Source of the DNA: Hofstenia miamia
Lineage: Eukaryota; Xenacoelomorpha; Acoela
NCBI GenBank assembly: GCA_004352715.1
Contig: SCFE01000058.1
Coordinates: 1,724,826-1,788,825 of the forward strand
DNA: 64,000 nt
Reading direction: 5' to 3'
Positions 1-12,219 of this stretch are shown here, in pieces; positions within the stretch are counted from its first letter, which is position 1, and each line of letters begins with the position of its first letter. Made by a program: the position numbers and the translations under genes. A model generated the notes under the pieces. The model searched no databases. It was given only the letters and a program-made list of their open reading frames with translations, and was not told where the DNA came from.

Positions 1-26
1 ATATATATATATATATATATATATAT
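1..26. repeat. (AT)n microsatellite at window edge
   Basis: Uninterrupted AT dinucleotide run that begins at or before the window edge. Confidence 0.95.
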
Positions 27-780
27 CTGAATAGCATCAATAAATTAACACAACCATGGACTTCTAAATTATTATAATATAATAATCTGGGAATCCATGA
101 TACGACACATATACAAATATACATAAATTAGGAAAACAAATCCTGCATGATATGAATAAATTATTACTACTTTAATAACAAGTTATCGCATTGTCATCCT
201 TATACAGTTTGTATTCTAGCAATGATTTACCAGAAATATATTTTTGCGTAGGGACGATTTATAAATGCATTTTAAAGGATTATATTTTTCAATGTCCGCA
301 GGGTATTCAATGTGACGAGTTATTTTGGAAAAAGAATCGACCTAGAAATGCTTAAATTTAAAGAAATAGGTAACTTCAATTTTCCTAAAATTCCTCTAAA
401 TTAAAAAGCAAAAAACATATTTTTTAGCAAATTTAGCAAAATACAAGTGCGGCGATACGATTCTTTTATAGAGGAGACAGGGATAACATCAAGACATACT
501 AAACTTGTTATTAACTGTTAATATAAAAGACAAAAGCAAAACGATATTTCTGCCTCAGTATATAAATGCACTGCACAGTCTCAAAATTCTGAAAATTTCA
601 GAAAATTTTCATTTCTTTAACTATAGAATATCGAAATTTGGTTAAAAATTAGAAATTTTTCAATTCGGGAAGAAGAGGACTTTGTACATGCTTTCCAAAA
701 ACTTTATATTTATATGAAACCAAACAATAATATATGTAAATAAACAAAGTCTAATAATGGGAATTACAGATATATTAAAA
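27..780. other. AT-rich non-coding stretch
   Basis: No coding signal is visible. The expected distal inverted repeat of the mariner that follows was looked for between about 550 and 780 and not found, so that end of the transposon is probably deleted or too diverged. Confidence 0.5.
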
Positions 781-1944
781 TAAATGTTTAAAAAGTCCTC
801 CATTCTACTCAATAGTAAGTTCACATCTTGATATCCTATTCTGGACAGCTCGATGCAATTCATCAATGTTAAGTGAATTAACTTCTTGTATGATCCTCTT
901 TTTAAATCATTCAGGTTGGTTGGAATGTATGTATGATATACCCCTGACTTTAGATTAGACCACAAATAAAAGTCAAGTGGACTCAGGTCAGGTGATCTAG
1001 GAGGCTATGCATGACTAAAACCTCTGCCAATAAGACGCTCAGCTGGCAACTGAGTGTTGATGAAATCCCTGGCTTGTTTGGAGCAGTGTGGTGGTGCACC
1101 GTCATGCTGAAAAATAGCAGACTGCATTTTTCGTTTCTGTCTTAGTTGTGGAAACATATGGTCACGGAGCATACTGGTGTAAATATCCTGATTTACTGTA
1201 CCCTAAAGAAAAATGGCTTTAGCACATAATTTGCACTGAATGCCATCCACACACATAATTTTTCAGGGTCCAAGCCTTCTGTTGTTACTTGCCGAGGGTT
1301 CTCAGACGCCCATAAGGTACAATTATGATGGTTGACCATTCCATCCATAGAAAAATAGGCCTCATCTGACCAAAGCACATTATTGAGCAAATTAACATTA
1401 GCTAAAATCCATTGTGCAAATTCGGGGCGATGATGATAGTCTGATTAAGTGATAGTTTGATGCAAGGCAATTATGTATGTCCGCATACTACATGCTTGAA
1501 GATTTCGACAAACACTTTTCTTTGGAACTGTAGTATCTGCATGTCCATAAACATTTGTATCTTTGTATCATTACCATTGGTTTCTGGTCTTCTTGGAGCA
1601 ATGGCATCCTGCTTTAGCAGCATTGTGCAAGGATTTTGTATTTTCAAATTTTCTTAGCACGTTAGTAACAGCTGTAATAGAAAAAAAGTCTTTGTTAAGG
1701 TGGTGTGCTGTTTTGTATGCACGTAATGCCGCTGTTGCACTGTCTTCATTTTTGTAGTATAGTTTTAATATTTCCAGTCTAGCGTCTAAATCCATGTTAA
1801 AAAAGTACTGGAAAAATAAGAAAATGGTTATGCATAACGCAAATTCCTTTTAGATAGTTATAAAATGAAGAAATTTTTCATCATTTTTCTGTGATTGGAT
1901 GAATTTGTTAGTTAGTTTAAAAGTCAAGCTACTTTTGATACACC

Positions 1945-1947
<3 letters not shown>
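781..1947 (-). pseudogene. Decayed mariner-type transposase and element
   Basis: Relic of a Tc1/mariner (IS630-like) cut-and-paste transposase read on the minus strand. From its N-terminus (start near 1795, MDLDARLEILKLYY) it has a helix-turn-helix DNA-binding region. The catalytic core follows: WSDEAYF near 1365-1385 (first Asp), FQHDGAPPH near 1096-1122 (second Asp) and SPDLSPLDFYLW near 961-996 (third Asp). The protein is broken by a stop before SDYHHRPEF (about 1440), a frameshift near 1200 after VLKPFFF, a stop just before PPRSPDLSP (about 1008) and further damage near 900 and 800. Downstream of the start codon's 5' side, a terminal repeat ends at 1947 (GCTACTTTTGATACACCCTG) followed by the TA target. 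The opposite end was not found. Family assignment is secure from the three motifs; activity is excluded. Confidence 0.88.
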
Positions 1948-1975
<28 letters not shown>

Positions 1976-2227
1976 NNNNNNNNNNNNNNNNNNNNNNNNN
2001 NNNNNNNNNNNNNNNNNNNNNNNNNNNNNNNNNNNNNNNNNNNNNNNNNNNNNNNNNNNNNNNNNNNNNNNNNNNNNNNNNNNNNNNNNNNNNNNNNNNN
2101 NNNNNNNNNNNNNNNNNNNNNNNNNNNNNNNNNNNNNNNNNNNNNNNNNNNNNNNNNNNNNNNNNNNNNNNNNNNNNNNNNNNNNNNNNNNNNNNNNNNN
2201 NNNNNNNNNNNNNNNNNNNNNNNNNNN

Positions 2228-2260
<33 letters not shown>
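1948..2260. repeat. (TA)n microsatellite with assembly gap
   Basis: TA repeats on both sides of Ns at 1976-2227 (252 Ns). The repeat starts directly at the TA target dinucleotide of the mariner terminus. Confidence 0.95.
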
Positions 2261-2263
<3 letters not shown>

Positions 2264-4443
2264 TAATGTACATTTAGAGACCTTTTAATGTCGCATCTGC
2301 AATTAAAAATATTTAGTTACCCGCACCCATCAGGACCTGAAATGATGATACATCACTAAGTGAGCAATTTCAATCAATGAAACAGTAAAATATAGCATTT
2401 CCCCATAAACACACTTGCATTCATACATTAAATTTAACGAACCTTCATGCCTTGCTTATCGCTTTAACGGAAGAAATCCATCAGCATAACGTGATCAATG
2501 ATCAAAAAATAAAAAGGCATTCTATCTTTTGAAAATAAAAAATGGATAATGTTTAACCATAGTGGAGAATTCAATAATGTCGAGACGAATCAGGAGGGAA
2601 TTTAAAATTTTACTTTGTAAGCTTTCCATATACTTCCATTGTAATTAGTAGAAATACGACTCTAATTATTCCTGGCTTATACTTAAATTTCAAAGAAATT
2701 AACAGGCGACTAGATGTTTCATTATAAAAGAGTGTTATTGAAAATAGCAGAAGTAGATAGAATCATATTCCACTTGAAAGTTATTTAGTAACCGAAAGGT
2801 ATTTCTACATAAGTTCACTATACATTAAATTTTAGACAAAAAGTCTACTTGGTGTAGGCAAAGAGAATCGCCTCCTTTTGAATTAGACGGAAACCCATCA
2901 CTAAACATTATCAGAAAAAATTGGACTTTTTATTAAATTGAATTGGAAAAATACATGTATAATTATAAATTATCGTTTCAATAATTACGATAAAAATGTT
3001 TTTGATTTCAAGGAAAGAATTTACAAATTACGGAGTTTTCATAACTAACGCGCACACAATTTTATGCATTCAGATTTGCAAGACGAACTACATAATGTAA
3101 CTAACCAAATTATTTAATACAATTGGGTCTACTGTGCATTGCAGTTACTAATATAAAACGAAGCAAGCTCTAAGAATCAAGAACTATTCAAATCAAATCA
3201 AACTGAAATAACTAATTAGTATTAAAAATTATTGATTATTAGAAATATTATATTAGTAACGTTCCATTTTCAAAATATAAGGCACTTATTATGTGTTTTT
3301 GATTTGTAGAAGCCATACCCAAAACAGCGCTTGGCCCAAAAATAATATCCAGCATAATTTTTATTAAACATTTAGAAAAATCCGAATGCATATATTAATG
3401 AAGAGCTCTTCGAGTTTAATATCTATGAAAAATTTTCAAGGGAAACAGGTGCTGAAATGTTATGAACACAATTGCAATTTACTACACTCCATTTCAATTC
3501 CTTCAATTTAAATTCTGAAATAATAGTTATTAAACACGTGTTTATTATGGAAATTAACTACTTTTAGATAAATTACTTGAAAAGAACAATGCTGAAAACG
3601 TGAAATGCCAAAATCCTCCAATTGTATCTACTTTTTGACTAATGAAAAACTTCAAAAATAACTGTAGGTTGTATATTTAATTAGTGCACTTTTAATTCAG
3701 TCCAAAATACACTTATTGAATTTATTATAATGCAATTATTTTTTAAACACATCATTTTTTAACACCATTGGTTGTGAGTCGAAAACCATTTTTGTTAAAT
3801 GTGCATAATAATCTACTTCCACTAGTATATTTTAAAAATTAATTCATTTCATGAATTTTAAAGCATTAGTAATCTGCCTTAGACCTAATTTTAGAATAAT
3901 TAATCGGATAGCTTAAAAGTAGTAGTTAAAATATCTTAAGTAGAATATATAAATCCTAATGATCTCCTTCCACTTGAAATGCCACAGATTTTGTCATAAA
4001 CATAATATGCATGAAGCACAAATACAAAAACGGAATCAATGCTCCCTCCCTTATTAAAACCGAAAGGCAAAAGAGTATGATCTAAAATTTGACGTAATTT
4101 TTTATATTTACACATATTTATTCCTGACAAATATAAAAACCGCATGCTTTTATTTATTCTAGGATGCATAGAGTATAAATATCTAAATGAGCAGGGGAAA
4201 ATATGCCTAATTTAAAGAATGAATAACGATGAAGAGATTTAATATGAGCAGTAAATTCTGTCAATGAACACTAACTTAATGCTAAGAGCACATGCTGACG
4301 TCACATAATCAGCATTTCCATCATTTAATATTTTAATAGGAATATCAAATTTTTACTAAGTAATTTGACAAGTTTTGACCTCAGGAAAAACTTGATAAGA
4401 TTAAATATGGAAGGTGCTAATGAGAAAAATGCTTTGCTAGAAT
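2261..4443. other. Non-coding AT-rich stretch
   Basis: I see no coding exon, RNA gene or transposon end here. Several short ORFs exist (for example minus-strand 3936-4169) but nothing recognisable in them. Confidence 0.4.
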
Positions 4444-4593
4444 GATTTTCTAATTAGTGTCGAAAATCATTTTTTAAATACATTAGCTTTGACTAATGTC
4501 GTGTCAAATATGTATTTAGATTTTCTAATTAGTGTCGAAAATCATTTTTTAAATACATTAGCTTTGACTAATGTCGTGTCAAATATGTATTTA
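4444..4593. repeat. Perfect 75-bp tandem duplication
   Basis: Two identical 75-bp units, 4444-4518 and 4519-4593, each starting GATTTTCTAATTAGTGTCG. No mismatch was seen between them, so the duplication is young or an assembly product. It sits just upstream of a (TA)n run. Confidence 0.97.
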
Positions 4594-4621
4594 TTTAATA
4601 TGTTTTATAAATGCAATGCAC

Positions 4622-4626
<5 letters not shown>

Positions 4627-4680
<54 letters not shown>
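4627..4680. repeat. (TA)n microsatellite
   Basis: Near-pure TA run with one TG interruption near 4671. Confidence 0.95.
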
Positions 4681-4682
<2 letters not shown>

Positions 4683-7600
4683 ATGGTATTTTGAAAGAAA
4701 TTGTACTGAGTACACAACAACAAAATATATACATGTATAATTATGCATAGACATGTGTCTTTCGAATCTTTTAAGCATAATCAATTTTAGAAAATTAATA
4801 TTTTATTACAACGCATGTTCGAAGATCTGTTGAATTAAAATATTTTTTTTGATAAAATGAAGATGACGTTTCGAAATAAAAGAAATAGCTGCTTACTGAT
4901 AGATCAATGAAAATGCATTCATTGGTGGTAAATTATTGAAATTAGCAGTAGATGAGTGTACATCATCAATTCATAATAGACTCATGTTTATAATTGACAG
5001 TCGTTCGATCACTGCATCAATCAATAATTACACGTACAACTTAAAAAAGTTCTGCAAAATTATGTGGTTAACTTTTGTTTCATTGTAATATTTCAGGGTG
5101 TCTACCCTCTTAATAAGCTACAAGTGAACATATTGGACATATTCCTATTTAATGAATTTGAACTTAAGATATAAAAATTTCTCTACATTTGTTGAATCGT
5201 AAGATTAAAGGGTTTTTTTAGATTACTATCGAGCATTACCGGCATTTACGTGCTAACGACAATTTATTGTTGATATACTGCACGATTGCCAATTGCTGAA
5301 ATATATTTACCCATGAATTTGATAAGAAACAGTTTAACACAAATTCAGCAATAACAAAGTATTAACCATTTTTTAAAGCAATTTTCAGCTAACATCTTTT
5401 CGATTATAGAAATTTTTACAATCATGGCCTTAACATATTAACTGCATCTTTGTATGTTTTAGCAAGCTTTGTGGTGGATAAGCTTATAGCCAAAAATTAA
5501 ACGCAGTAAGATCTAGTAAGCGATGTGCGCCTTCACATAGGTGTCCTCTTCTACTATTCCAACCATCTGCTAACTTTTCATAATGATCGAAAACATGATT
5601 TTGAAATGTTCCACTTATGTCTTTACATAAATAATGGCATTAACTAAGCAAAGAACTTTCAAACTGTTGCCTGCATTAGATTTAATTGAAAGAACCTTGT
5701 TTTGAAATCATCCAAATACCTTCATGTAAGGATAGATTTTACTGAATTGCTTTCCCTGTTTTTTTTGAAGAGGTTTTTTCTTGTAATATATTGCAAACTT
5801 TTATCATTTTTTAGCTCAGTTCTGCATTAGAGTTATGCTTGATGCTTTTTTTAGTGTGTTAACGACTCTTTGGTTGTTTGGGGGTATCTTCTACGAAATA
5901 TGCACACTCTTTATAAGGACTTATCATCAGTGTTAGAAGCAAAGTTTTAAAGTTAACTATGCCAATTTTATAGGGCTCCTTTGCACACGTGCAATAATGT
6001 CTACCTATCCTTGATCAGTAAATAACTATTCAGTATCTCTTTATGAACCATTTTTCTTTTCATGAAAAAAGTAGTTTTATGTAAAAAATTACTAAAACGG
6101 TTTTAGGCCCGTAAAGCTTTAACTTAATGACACAGGCTATAGTTCAGAAATATTTTAATTCTTTTTAAATAAATTTAGAATTTAGCATTAAAGATTTACT
6201 AAGTTATTGCCCAATAAATGTTTAGAATCAAGCCTTGCTTACGTTAAATATTTTAATATAAAATATAGATATTTTTTGTTTTAAGGCGACATTTATAACT
6301 CTAGCTTATTTATATTAGATATCACCAGAAATTCAATGGGCTTTTATCGTCTCTTTTAATGCATAACATACCTATGATGGAGTGATTTTGAGCACCAATA
6401 TTTCCTTAAGCATGCAAGCTTTTGTGTAAAAACATAGTTTGAAAACAATAAATCGAAAAATAAAAAGTAATTTCATCCTTAATGGTAATTTTTAGCAAGA
6501 AATGTGTTATTACTACAAACCTGTTAACCTATTCAGATCCAAAATTTTGTCTTTTATATAGAAATATTTCATTTTCATAATTTGGCATATACACTGTCCA
6601 TGAGCAATCCTTGTCCAATTGGTGACGAAAAATTTCTGAAGTATATTGTTATAGAAGCAAGCTGATGCAAGTGATAATTTGGCAGGGCTTCATTTTTTGG
6701 ATTAGTAAATTTGAAAGAACGGATTGTGAATTAAATATGCACTGTACAAAGTATTTTTGCTGGGTTTATAAATGTGGCTTGAACTTGTGCTATCAATAAA
6801 CTATGTTAATAACAAAATAATTCAAATAGGCTTTCAAATAAATGGTACTTTATACTTAAGATTTTTTATGCTTGTAAAAGGGCATAAATGGATATGGCTG
6901 TGCAGATTCAAAAAGTGAGCAGAATAAGAAATTAACCTGCTATTAGGCAAAAGTGAATACAAATTAACAACATGCAGTGAATGCAATATTATTTATATGC
7001 AATTTGCTGAAAATATAAATTGTGCAATAATGCTAAAATGGGACGAATTGACATTAATTTTAATGGACAATGGCACTCTTGGAATATGTCAATGTCTGGG
7101 GGCATGCATTCCCCCATACCTCTTTGGCTACAGCATTACTTTTTAATTCTATTTTACCTCTATTCAAATGACGTTTACATTACCTTTTTATCATGAAGCA
7201 CATCATAGTCATTCCAGTTCAAAATGGAGTGTTCATTTTCTAAGCCTACAATTGCTTTATTAAAGTTTTACAATTTTCTTTATATGGGCATATCATTATT
7301 TACATTTTCAGCTTCTCAAAACAAATATTGTAATTTATTGTACACTCAGCTTATGTATATTTTGCTCAACTGGTCAGCATTAACAAAATATTTTCAGAAT
7401 CATTGTTGTGAGCAAATCACTCATAATTTTGCATTAAAATTTAATTTCCGCACATGAAAATCCATTCCGATTGAAATAAAGAAACATTCCATTAAACAAT
7501 AGATAACTTCCTTTTACATTAATAAAAAAACTTTTGTTAATTATTTTCAGCGGGCAACCGGAGCCGAATTTTAGCCAATGATTAATTACGTAATCAGTGT

Positions 7601-8714
7601 AATTAAATCGTCGTAATCAGCCGCAGTTGTTCACGAGATTCATTTAATTTCAATCTATTATATCTACCAAAATGTATGAATATATCGAGGCGTGAAAGTC
7701 GCAAGGGTCTAAGTGCAATTTTGGCCAATTAAGTTACGTGCATTTTTCATAGGTGAACAAACATATCTTTGCATGCTACAAGTGTTAAGTGATATCTTGA
7801 ATAGTTTTACTCTACATGCAATTAAAAATATGTCTAAGTAACAATTTTTATTTCAGTCAAAACTTCAACTTCATTTATTTCAAAACTTCATTTTCGCACA
7901 TAGACAATTATGGTTTTCAGCCCTCGATATACGAAATATGATTATACGTTTAAGCAAAAAAAATTTCGCTTCGATTAAGAATTGAAAATTTTCTTCAATA
8001 TACTCTTAATCCTCGATTATATCAAACAGCATTTAATTTTGGCAAGCATCGCTTACAACTAAAAAGTGAAATGAATTACCCAAACTTGCAAGATGTTCAT
8101 AATGCTTAAAAAGCATACACACAATATGCATATTCTGAGAAAATTTTATCCTCGATATTCCTATCTATCCTATGGGATAGTCATTTTCTTCATGAATTTT
8201 CCCATCTCCTTCTATTTAGATAATAGGATTAATCATGTGAAAACTACATACATGGTCTTCTATTATATTATTGTTATTATTGTTATTATTTCAGGACTGA
8301 GCAATTGACAAACTAAATCACATCAAAACATTCACCCAAGGAAAATAAGTGGGTCTATTACGTACTTTGATTCCTCGTATTTTTCTAAAGATTTATTATT
8401 TTACTTATAAAGAGAGTCCTTCATCAATTCATTACATGAAATACCAGGATACAGGTCATCTTACGATGAGCCAACATGTTCTACTGCATAAAATTAGACC
8501 AAATGCTTGAATGTTTAATTTCTGTGAGTTCAATCTGCACTACAATAATCACTTAATTGTCTGGATTTTTATTTATTGCCAATATTCTGAATATAATTAA
8601 TATATTTTACCAGTTTTTAAAGAAAAATCCATGAAGTTACAAAATTATCAGTTCATAGTAGTCACACTAATCATGCATGGTAATAGTCCCTATGATAAGT
8701 TAGGGGTTTCCTGT
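4681..8714. other. Long non-coding stretch
   Basis: About 4 kb with only short, unrecognised ORFs (for example 7224-7457 plus strand). At 7096-7118 there is a short inverted motif, TGGGGGCATGCATTCCCCCA, of the kind found just inside the ends of hAT-type elements, but no partner end was identified. A (TTATTG)-like simple repeat lies at 8265-8290. Confidence 0.4.
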
Positions 8715-9895
8715 TACAAGAATTTCTGTTCAATGCTTATTCTGTCTGACCTCTCATCAGCCTTTGACACTGTTGACCATGTTGTCTTGCTACGCCGTTT
8801 AAGACATAGTTTTGCCTTTGATGGTACTGTTCTTCAGTGGATTCATTCATATCTCTCTAACAGGCGATTCAAGGTCTCCTCTGCGAATTCATCTTCCTCT
8901 AGCTATCCACTAAACTGTGGCGTCCCACAAGGCTCTGTACTTGGTCCCGCTCTTTTCACCATGTATATATCCTTGTTGTAGACACTCCTCCTTGAATATC
9001 ATGAAGTCTTTCACCTGTGATTTGCGGATGATCTTCAAATTATAATCACTGCAATATCCCCACAAATATGCCACGCTATTGCAAATTGCTGTTTACTCCG
9101 TGTCAGGAGCTGGCTCATTTGTAATGGATTATCATTCAATGACGATAAGCTGGAATTTGTTTGGTTGCCGTCACATGGCTATATGTCATACACACCGTCT
9201 CCATTTACCATTGGTTCTGCAACTTGTTTTCCAAGCATTTCCGTTCGAGATCTTGGTGTCCCCATTGACACGTCTCTATCACCAAGACTTCAAATTCAGA
9301 TGATATCAAGAGGCTGTTCAGCAGCACTTCGAAACTTAAGGGTTATTCGTAAATGGATTACTTTCTTTAAGGCAAGATGTCTTACTGATGCCTATGTTAT
9401 ATCTAAGTTGGATTATTGTAACTCACTCCTCATTAATGCCAGTTCTCATCGTATTTCTCTTCTCCAGAAAACTCAGAATGCAGCTGCTCGTTTTGTGTTT
9501 AACCGTCCTGATCACTGTTCTACATCCACCATGATTATTGAACTACACTGGCTCCGTGTAATGAATCGGGCACAATGCAAAGTACTATCAACAATACATC
9601 GGCTTATTTATTTTGAATCATCTCCTTATATCAAGGAACAAATTCAGCAATATGAGCCGCACTCCCAACGCTTCTCTGGCACTCAGCTGGAGCCGAATCA
9701 TCCTGCCTATGTTACTCGTTGCCCTGAATTTGTGGAACTCCGTTCCTGTCTATCTTCGATCGGTGTCTTCACACCAATGCTTTAAGAAGAAATTAAAAAC
9801 ATACTTCTTCGAGAACTGAACTTTTTTTATATTTGTTGTATTGTTTTTGTCAGTGCCTTGTAGAGCGGCGTTTTAGCAAATATACTTATATATAT
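8715..9895 (+). pseudogene. 5'-truncated CR1/L2-like LINE, reverse transcriptase relic
   Basis: Relic of a non-LTR retrotransposon ORF2. The reverse-transcriptase domain starts abruptly near 8715-8745 with [11 protein letters not shown], and [14 protein letters not shown] (about 8916-8960) is the conserved palm motif. The catalytic box FADD at 9021-9032 is retained but directly preceded by an in-frame TGA at 9018-9020. The thumb and C-terminal part continues at 9165-9785 (DLGVPIDTSLSPRLQI, KLDYCNSLLINASS) and after a frameshift ends in LWNSVPVYLRSV and FKKKLKTYFFEN, stopping at 9819. This tail is typical of the CR1/L2 group, and the 3' sequence CCTTGTAGAGCGGCG near 9858 resembles their 3' ends. 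There is no endonuclease domain, consistent with the usual 5' truncation during reverse transcription. At least two frame changes exclude activity. Confidence 0.9.
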
Positions 9896-10092
9896 TTTTT
9901 TTTATTGCAACACACCTCTTTAGTAATTTTATTGACTACTACATTCTTCGAAATATATTCGATCTATGAAAAATTTTTTGCCCACTTCTTTCCAATACGA
10001 TATACATGTGTTTCACTAGGATAATTTAATAAAATTTGTGTGGCGACTTGAGGGTGCGGGAAACTTGTCGATGAGAGAGCTGATAACTAGAT

Positions 10093-10341
10093 GAGCTGAG
10101 CCGAGCTGAGCTTGAGCAGTGCGGATGTACAACAAGCGTAAAACGAGTATAGTTTAAGCATTACTTATTTATTATTCTGATTTTCATATTTATTCATTCA
10201 ATATATGTCCTTTGTGTTTTTCATAGTCTTTTTTACAATCTTTTTTAAATATTCCGGAAATTATTAAAAGAAAATTCTGTAAGAGCCAAAATTTTGAAGA
10301 AATTGCCGAACCAAGCCAAGCCAAGCGAAGTCGAGCCGAGC
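10093..10341. repeat. Paired GAGCCGAGC-rich motif cluster
   Basis: Two GC-rich blocks in an AT-rich setting: 10093-10117 (GAGCTGAGCCGAGCTGAGC) and 10309-10341 (CCAAGCCAAGCGAAGTCG followed by AGCCGAGC). Both consist of short imperfect AGC-type repeats. Such blocks occur next to the ends of some non-autonomous DNA transposons, but no convincing inverted repeats or target duplication were found. Confidence 0.4.
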
Positions 10342-10441
10342 ATAAACGTTTCGTCTCCTTGACAAGTCTGGGATGCGGGTAGTCTTTGCAGGTATGGGCC
10401 GGTTTTCATGATTATAACCGGATAATGGGAAGCCTCACATT

Positions 10442-10912
10442 CCATATTATCTGTATTTTAAATAAAATGTTTCCAAAAATAATTCTGAATATAATATATA
10501 AAAAATTAATATTTAATGAACTTGAATTTTGTTCGAAGCTTTATTGCAAGCTCTGAATTTGTTTAAACAGTTATCACTACATATGCTTATCACTTGACTA
10601 CTATTTTGTAGTAAGTTCACTAAATTTGTTATTTATGGTTTTAGATTTGAATCAATATTTCCTTAACGTACATGGTATACAATTTTGTAGTCATAGCAAG
10701 CCCACCAAAATGAAAATTTTTTTGAAGGGCAATCAGATCTTTACTGCAATATCCCCAGACGCTAAATCACATGGAGATTCCAATCACTTAGGATTCCAAG
10801 GAAAAGTGGAAATTCAACAGGAGATCATGGAGGAGGAGCATTCAGATTAAACTGAAGTCTATCAATTTCTGGAGATTCTGCATCAGGATAGCTTAGACTC
10901 TTCGGATTCAGA

Positions 10913-10957
<45 letters not shown>

Positions 10958-11454
10958 TGGTATATATATATATATATATATATATATAGCTAATCCAATT
11001 GACTTTAGGAAAAACCCATTATTGAAAGTGCATTTTGGAAGTAGAACACGTTGTCTTGAGAAAGAATTTCGACAGTATTTTGCTTAGAATTATTTGATTT
11101 ATAATTTTTATAAATTATTTAGAAAATTTAAGTTATTTTTAATAAAAACGAGATCACGACATTAATAAAGCTCGCATAAAAAAGATGGAAAAATTTAATG
11201 GCCATGCAATTTAATAAGTGAAAATTTATTGAAGAAAAATTTCGGTTTCTGCAATTCCTGTACTTCAATAAAAACAGATAATATTATTTTTAGCTTTTAC
11301 ACATGCACATTAATTAAGACAAAACATAGTTGATTATATCGATCAACTTGATTAACATGTGCTTTTATAAATTTCATTAAAGAATTCAATACCCACTTTC
11401 AAAAACTGTTGTTGATTGTCTCTTTGTTATGAACCAGTATTTGATTATGCCTGA
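10442..11454. other. Non-coding stretch with short open frame and (TA)n
   Basis: A 74-codon frame at 10626-10850 continues after its stop into an acidic stretch (SLDSSDSDD) ending at the TA repeat. It is lysine- and glutamate-rich and could be a decayed exon or transposon N-terminus, but I recognise no family. TA runs are at 10915-10955 and 10961-10988. Confidence 0.35.
10915..10988. repeat. (TA)n microsatellite, two blocks
   Basis: Two TA runs, 10915-10955 and 10961-10988, separated by GATGG. Confidence 0.95.
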
Positions 11455-11720
11455 TCTAATGTACTGTCACATCACATGTTGTAAAATCTGGATTCCTTGC
11501 AAACCAAGGAAACGTCAATGCTTTCGTTTTCATTTGTAAGGGAATGAGACACTCACGAGTGCCTATATAAAAATTAGTTTGAGTCGGACCACAATCTTGT
11601 AACAAAATCGCCATATTGAAACAATTGTGTTGCTGCAGATCCTGCATAAATATTTCCCGGCTACGTAATGAGTAGTTGTGAGAGTTGCTTCAATGAAATA
11701 CGGACCAACAACTTCTATAC
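11455..11720 (-). pseudogene. Mariner-type transposase relic
   Basis: Minus-strand remnant of a Tc1/mariner transposase catalytic core. In order on the minus strand: VVGPYFIEAT (about 11688-11717), matching the GPYFF-type strand before the second Asp; then, in another frame, MAILLQDCGPTQTNF (about 11566-11612), where QDCGPTQ corresponds to the QDGAPPH motif; then FPWFARNPDFTTCD (about 11472-11513), corresponding to WPARSPDLTPCDF with the third Asp. Spacing and order fit a mariner. The fragment lacks its N-terminal DNA-binding domain and both ends, and changes frame, so it is an old dead copy. Assignment rests on motif order rather than on any long match. Confidence 0.55.
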
Positions 11721-11986
11721 AAAGTATAATATACATGTAGTTGAAGGCTCCTGCCGTAATTGGAACTTCACCAAACAGCGATAAAAATCCTGCGTCAACA
11801 TCAATTGCGCATTCATCAGAGATATTATTTTTTATCTCCTGAGCATAGCCTGACAGGACTAAATCCGTAAGCGCTTGTCTCTTGAGATAACTCGGTAAAT
11901 GAGAACTCTAATGATCTTAATCCACCTTTGTGGGTACTGATTCAATGCTGACTTTCCAAAAGAGAATGGTAGCAAAATGCTCAAGT

Positions 11987-12052
11987 TTCTTTCCAAATGT
12001 CCTAATTTATCATAAAATATTCTTTCCAAATGTCCTAATTTATCATAAAATA
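11987..12052. repeat. Perfect 33-bp tandem duplication
   Basis: Units 11987-12019 and 12020-12052 are identical and begin TTCTTTCCAAATGTCCTAAT. Confidence 0.97.
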
Positions 12053-12190
12053 ACATTTACTGGAATTATCTTCTTCCTATTGTTTAAAATATTTTACACT
12101 TAGAGTTAGTCAAAAAGTTGACTAGTCCAAATATTTCATGTCGATTTTTTCCAACTTGCTAGTACTTTGTATTTAACTCGTTTGTGCAAT

Positions 12191-12219
12191 TATATATATA
12201 TATATATGTATATATATAA
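12191..12219. repeat. (TA)n microsatellite
   Basis: TA run with one TG interruption. Confidence 0.9.
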
